Below the pieces are notes generated by a model, which searched no databases, had not been told where the DNA came from, and saw nothing but the letters and a program-made list of their open reading frames with translations. DNA of 9,372 bases from Bacillota bacterium (lineage in GTDB: Bacteria; Bacillota; Clostridia; Christensenellales; CAG-138): positions 1-9,372 of the forward strand of contig JAEZIE010000054.1 in the NCBI GenBank assembly GCA_023416175.1. The letters are read 5' to 3'. Of the stretch, positions 6,266-9,372 are shown one piece after another. The position numbers and the translations under genes were made by a program. Within the stretch, counting starts at the first letter, position 1. Each line of letters opens with the position of its first letter.

Positions 6266-7258
6266 TTACTTTGCGTTACCGCCAGCCTTGGCTACAACGC
6301 TGATCATATCGGTAACATGGATGGTAACGGAGCTGACCAGATCTGCGGCGGCGGGAGCGCCTTCGGTGAGGGCCATGCCGGTCACTTCATCAACGGTCTT
6401 GCCGGTTACATACTTTGCGAATGCTTCGGCCTGCTCGTTCCATTCCTTGCCGATGGGGGAGGCGCCCTTCATGCCATATTCAGGGCCCAGCTCGTTCTTG
6501 GTCTTAAAGGCGGCCGCCAAATCGGTGGTCAGCTTGCCTTCGGTGGTAAAGCCGATGTTGGTCTGGGAAGCATCGATGTAGCAGCTGGTGATCTTGCCGT
6601 CTTTACCAAAGGTGGTGGCGCTGTAGTGGGAATAAGCCTGCGCAAGGCCTTCAGCATCAGCGGCTGCATCCTTGGACTTTGCGATGCTGGTGGTTACGCC
6701 AAGACCCAGCGTATCGCCGGCCTTTGCGCCCAGATCCTTCGCGTTTGCGACGGCCTTCGCGATGGCTTCGATGTAACCGTTGATATGAACGGTAACGGAG
6801 CTAACCAGATCGGCGCCGGTGGGGGAGCCTTCTTCGTTGAGCGGGATGGCCTTGATTTCGTCAACGGTCTTGCCAACCACGTACGCGGCCAGAGCGTCGG
6901 CCTGCTCATTCCATTCCTTGCCGATGGGGGACGCGCCCTTCATGCCATATTCGGGGCCCTTCTCCTGCTTGGACTTGATCACGGAGTCAAGCGGCGTGGC
7001 GACGGTGCCGGTAGCTGTAAAAGCGATCTTGGTCTGCGCGGTGTCGATCTTGCAGTTGAGGATCTTGCCGTCTGCGCCAACGAGAACAGCGGCGACGATA
7101 GAATCGACCTGGGCATTGCCATCCTTCTCGCCGGCATCCTTGGAAGAACCAATGGATGTTACCACACCCATACCCGTTTTAACGGACTTCGCACCGCAGC
7201 CTGCAAAGGCAAACAATGCAAGAACCAGAACCAGAGTCAACGCGATGTACTTCTTCAT
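6266..7258 (-). CDS. Lipoprotein with two FMN_bind-like repeats (PplA/cAD1-type)
   Basis: A 330-residue exported lipoprotein. Residues 1-20 are a type II signal peptide (MKKY, then a hydrophobic core) ending FAGC, with Cys21 as the lipid-anchored residue; the protein then faces the outside of the membrane. The rest is two copies of a ~147-residue module (28-174 and 185-330). Each runs GVxTSI...SKDA, a strand with GKI..C.IDxxQT.I.FT, the block GPEYGMKGASPIGKEWNEQA (101-120; 258-277), a GKTVDE helix, and ADLVSSVT.H at the end. The module resembles the extracellular FMN-binding lipoproteins of Firmicutes such as Listeria PplA; the GAS triplets (108-110, 265-267) are at the place where a flavin might be attached by an ApbE/FmnB-type enzyme, but the residue before GA is Lys, not the Ser/Thr common in flavinylation motifs. 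AGGAGG lies 6 bases before the ATG. Electron transfer is inference; the duplication, signal peptide and lipobox are seen. Confidence 0.82.
   Translation of the reverse strand: MKKYIALTLVLVLALFAFAGCGAKSVKTGMGVVTSIGSSKDAGEKDGNAQVDSIVAAVLVGADGKILNCKIDTAQTKIAFTATGTVATPLDSVIKSKQEKGPEYGMKGASPIGKEWNEQADALAAYVVGKTVDEIKAIPLNEEGSPTGADLVSSVTVHINGYIEAIAKAVANAKDLGAKAGDTLGLGVTTSIAKSKDAAADAEGLAQAYSHYSATTFGKDGKITSCYIDASQTNIGFTTEGKLTTDLAAAFKTKNELGPEYGMKGASPIGKEWNEQAEAFAKYVTGKTVDEVTGMALTEGAPAAADLVSSVTIHVTDMISVVAKAGGNAK
6269..7177. repeat. Tandem in-frame duplication within the lipoprotein gene
   Basis: Unit 1 covers 6737-7177 and unit 2 covers 6269-6706 on the minus strand. Matching sites are offset by 471 bases (157 codons) in the core. 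A 49-base block (6440-6488 and 6911-6959) differs at only 2 positions, much closer than the flanking parts of the units. Confidence 0.9.
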
Positions 7259-7519
7259 GGACTTCCTCCTGAAATTTGATATACTTACCGACAGCTTATG
7301 CCGCTACCGCTCAAGTATCGCACTATGTCAGATAATAAATTAACAAATAATATCGGGTATGTCCATAACAATTTTGGAGATAGAATGCGTGAGAACGAGA
7401 GATTTCCCCTTCATTACCCATAACGGTATGTCTAAAGCGCTCGTATGGAACCAAAATGGCGAAAAACGCTCGGAAATGAATTTCGTGAAATAAGGACCGA
7501 CATAGGTGACATGAAAAAC
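7259..7519. other. AT-rich intergenic region upstream of the lipoprotein and HD genes
   Basis: This is the left part of the 358-bp gap between divergently transcribed genes (7259-7616). It contains the lipoprotein ribosome binding site (AGGAGG complement at 7265-7270). I found no clear -35/-10 pair for the lipoprotein, no stable hairpin, and no short gene with a credible ribosome binding site. Confidence 0.5.
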
Positions 7520-7549
7520 TTGTAAGCATATTGAAAATTATGGTACACT
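7520..7549 (+). promoter_or_regulatory. Possible promoter of the HD-domain gene
   Basis: TTGTAA (7520-7525) and TACACT (7544-7549) are 18 bases apart, and TGG directly before the second makes an extended -10. A second extended -10, TGG-TATATT (7556-7564), lies downstream without a -35. Either would place the start shortly before the gene at 7617. Confidence 0.4.
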
Positions 7550-7616
7550 TATAAATGGTATATTATTTTGGGTATGCTTGTCGAAACAGCGTGTTTTTTT
7601 TGGAGCGGGCGGGACG

Positions 7617-8159
7617 ATGAATCAAAAGAATAACATCACAACGTTTGGTAATCTTCAGTTTGATCCGCTTCACGCCGAGGAGGCGGATATCCGCATTGGC
7701 GATATTGCACATGCCCTTTCGTTGATTTGCAGGGCAAACGGGCATTTTCGGATTTTCTATTCCGTGGCGCAGCATTCCATCCATTGCGCGATGGAGGCGG
7801 CGGCCTGCGGCTGTACAAAACAGACGCAGCTTCACTGCCTGCTGCATGATGCGGCAGAGGCTTATTTGGGGGATGTAACGCGCCCGTTAAAGAGGTATCT
7901 GCCGCAGTATGCGGAGGCGGAGGAAAGGCTTCAGAAAACCATTTATCGATCCCTTCAAGTGAATCCGCCTACCGACATGGAGCAGCAGGATGTCAAGCGT
8001 ATTGACGATCGGCTTCTCTATCATGAGTTTTTGACCTACCACGGCAGCGAGGTGTGGGAGAAAGCGGCCCCGCTGATGATTGCGTTGCCCGGGGAAGAAA
8101 TTCCGCATCGGGAGGCAGAGGAAGAATTTCTTCGCCTGTTCGATCTGCTCAAAGGCTGA
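7617..8159 (+). CDS. HD-domain nucleotide phosphohydrolase (YfbR-like)
   Basis: A 180-residue soluble metal-dependent phosphohydrolase of the HD superfamily, close in pattern to YfbR-type 5'-deoxynucleotidases and phage-borne HD hydrolases that dephosphorylate (deoxy)nucleoside monophosphates. The protein opens with the DIAHALSLICRANGHFRIFYSVAQHS pattern (29-54) typical of this subgroup. Metal ligands visible: His53 (AQHS), His77-Asp78 (LLHDAAEAYLGDV, 75-87) and Asp130 or Asp131 (KRIDDRLL); Glu81 sits where YfbR has its catalytic Glu. ATG 7617 is chosen over an in-frame TTG at 7578 because the family begins close to this point and GGAG (7602-7605) lies upstream, though at a long 11-base spacing; the TTG has no good site. 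Substrate is inferred, not proven. The next gene follows after 74 bases on the same strand with no terminator in between, so the two may be co-transcribed. Confidence 0.87.
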   Translation: MNQKNNITTFGNLQFDPLHAEEADIRIGDIAHALSLICRANGHFRIFYSVAQHSIHCAMEAAACGCTKQTQLHCLLHDAAEAYLGDVTRPLKRYLPQYAEAEERLQKTIYRSLQVNPPTDMEQQDVKRIDDRLLYHEFLTYHGSEVWEKAAPLMIALPGEEIPHREAEEEFLRLFDLLKG

Positions 8160-8233
8160 ACGCTTACCGTTCTCTTAAGCGGCGTGGGAGCTGCAAAGAA
8201 GGGCACGGCGCAATAAAGTTGCAAGGAGAGACG

Positions 8234-9372
8234 ATGATGATCCGCTTGCTTAGAGAGAACGAGTATGAAGCCGCCAAAGCGCTCGTCGGGCGTGTGTTCG
8301 ATGCGTATATTGCGCCGGACTATTCACCGGAAGGCATAAACAGTTTTTATACATTTCTTAATGCAGTCGGAACAGAATCTCATGCAGGAAAAACGCCGCT
8401 GCAACTGTTCGGTTACTTTATGCGCAATACGCTCGCGGGCGTGATTGGCACGCGGGAGTGTGCGCATATCTGCCTGCTCTATGTTGCGCCGGAATATCAA
8501 AGGAAGGGCATCGCCCGTGCGCTGTTTCAGGCCGTACGGCAGGATGCGGTTGCGGCAGAAGCGGAGTATATTACGGTCAACGCGTCTCCTTATGGCCGGA
8601 TAGCATATGAGCGGCTGGGATTTGTGGCTACAGGGCCGGAGGAGGAGTGTAACGGTATCCGCTTTACACCCATGCGATGTCCGCTTAATACCGCATTTAC
8701 GCTGCGTCCTTTCCGCGTGGAGGATGCCGAGAGGATTGCGGCCTATGCTGATAACCCCAAAATCGCCAAGAATCTGCGCAACACATTTCCATGTCCATAC
8801 GGAGTGGAGGATGCCAAACGTTATATTGCACGCTGCATCGAGGCGGGCGAGGAACGGCAACTTACCCGCGCCATCGAAGTGGACAATCAAGCTGTCGGAA
8901 GCGTCGGCGTTATTCTGGGCGAGGACATCTATGAAAAATCTGCGGAAATCGGCTACTGGCTGGCCGAGCCTTACTGGGGACTGGGGATCATGGCACGGGC
9001 GGTCAGGGAGCTATCTGAGCTTGCGTTTTCTAAATATGATATCGTGCGCATCCATGCCGAGGTGTTTGCGGACAACATTCCTTCCAGCCGCGTGCTGGAG
9101 CGGGCGGGTTATACGTTTGAAGGCGTAAAGCGCAGCGCCGTCTATAAAAACGGTTCCATTCAGGATTCGCATACATTCGCTCTGGTGCGAGAAAAATTCC
9201 TGCCGCCCACGCGCCATGCCAACGCTTCGATCGAGCTTGCGTTTGATACACTGGACGATGTGCGCGTGTTGTTTGAAGAGTACGTGCATATGCTCGATAT
9301 CATGATCTACTTTGAAACGTTTGATGAGGAGCTAAGCTCCCTGCCAGGTGAGTATGCGCTGCCAAGCGGACG
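8234..9372 (+). CDS. Multi-domain GNAT acetyltransferase, at least three GNAT domains (3' end outside window)
   Basis: The reading frame is open from 8234 to the right edge (379 codons). Domain 1 (1-148) is a GNAT acetyltransferase with the acetyl-CoA loop LLYVAPEYQRKGIARALFQ (81-99) and the closing AYERLGF (124-130). Domain 2 (155-320) is a RimJ/RimL-type GNAT: LRPFRVEDAERI (157-168), EIGYWLAEPYWGLGIMARAV (238-257), then DNIPSSRVLERAGY (280-293). Domain 3 begins near 331 and resembles the start of another GNAT subfamily (LFEEY, 346-350; EELSSLPGEYALPSG, 365-379). GNAT enzymes acetylate amines on proteins, antibiotics, polyamines or metabolites; the target here is unknown. AAGGAGAG (8223-8230) precedes two adjacent ATG codons (8234, 8237); 8237 has the more usual 8-base spacing and would remove one Met. 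No signal peptide or membrane segment. It may be in an operon with the HD phosphohydrolase. Confidence 0.88.
   Translation, partial: MMIRLLRENEYEAAKALVGRVFDAYIAPDYSPEGINSFYTFLNAVGTESHAGKTPLQLFGYFMRNTLAGVIGTRECAHICLLYVAPEYQRKGIARALFQAVRQDAVAAEAEYITVNASPYGRIAYERLGFVATGPEEECNGIRFTPMRCPLNTAFTLRPFRVEDAERIAAYADNPKIAKNLRNTFPCPYGVEDAKRYIARCIEAGEERQLTRAIEVDNQAVGSVGVILGEDIYEKSAEIGYWLAEPYWGLGIMARAVRELSELAFSKYDIVRIHAEVFADNIPSSRVLERAGYTFEGVKRSAVYKNGSIQDSHTFALVREKFLPPTRHANASIELAFDTLDDVRVLFEEYVHMLDIMIYFETFDEELSSLPGEYALPSG

Noticed and set aside
6317..7279. 320-residue open frame on the plus strand opposite the lipoprotein gene
   Set aside because: It is a glycine/alanine-rich shadow of a strongly coding, biased gene; it has no ribosome binding site, and the lipoprotein strand has a signal peptide, lipobox and good RBS.
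8607..9128. 173-residue plus-strand open frame inside the GNAT gene
   Set aside because: It is the +1 shadow of the GNAT frame, which carries clear acetyl-CoA motifs across the same bases.

Overview
The window looks like a chromosomal segment of a low-to-mid-GC Gram-positive anaerobe (Firmicutes, Clostridia sensu lato). The basis is strong AGGAGG-type ribosome binding sites ahead of most genes, sigma-A-like promoters, compact intrinsic terminators shared between converging genes, a type II lipoprotein of a kind common in clostridia, and a stand-alone carbamate kinase. Genus cannot be fixed from the sequence; a Christensenella-like or other gut clostridial lineage is only a guess. No mobile element, CRISPR array, rRNA or tRNA was seen.

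Layout. (1) 1-593, minus: 5' two thirds of a purine nucleoside phosphorylase, cut by the left edge. A divergent promoter region (594-823) separates it from (2) 824-2758, plus: a membrane protein with about seven helices followed by GGDEF-like and EAL-like domains whose signature residues are nearly all replaced, so it is probably a non-catalytic c-di-GMP-type signalling protein. (3) A 13-bp stem terminator (2778-2812) is shared with the converging carbamate kinase arcC (2821-3735, minus). (4) A 342-bp intergenic stretch with an operator-like inverted repeat and small hairpins. (5) 4078-5748, plus: a flavin-dependent amine/L-amino-acid oxidase family protein. (6) A bidirectional terminator (5757-5791), then two very small hydrophilic proteins on the minus strand (57 and 44 residues); the stop of the first lies inside the Shine-Dalgarno sequence of the second. 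(7) A terminator (6221-6252), then a 330-residue lipoprotein (minus, 6266-7258) made of two near-identical FMN_bind-like repeats. (8) A 358-bp AT-rich gap, then on the plus strand an HD-domain nucleotide phosphohydrolase (7617-8159) and, 74 bp later, a large protein (8234 to the right edge) that joins at least three GNAT acetyltransferase domains.

The window is a string of short, mostly single-gene units rather than one pathway. PNP (purine salvage), carbamate kinase (ATP from carbamoyl phosphate), the HD phosphohydrolase (nucleotide turnover) and the amine oxidase are metabolic. The 7TM degenerate GGDEF-EAL protein and the double-repeat lipoprotein act at the membrane. No gene cluster here is convincing as a new defence or biosynthetic system. 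The most unusual items are the triple-GNAT fusion, the doubly degenerate c-di-GMP protein, the coupled pair of tiny proteins, and the duplicated flavin-type lipoprotein without electron-transfer genes beside it.
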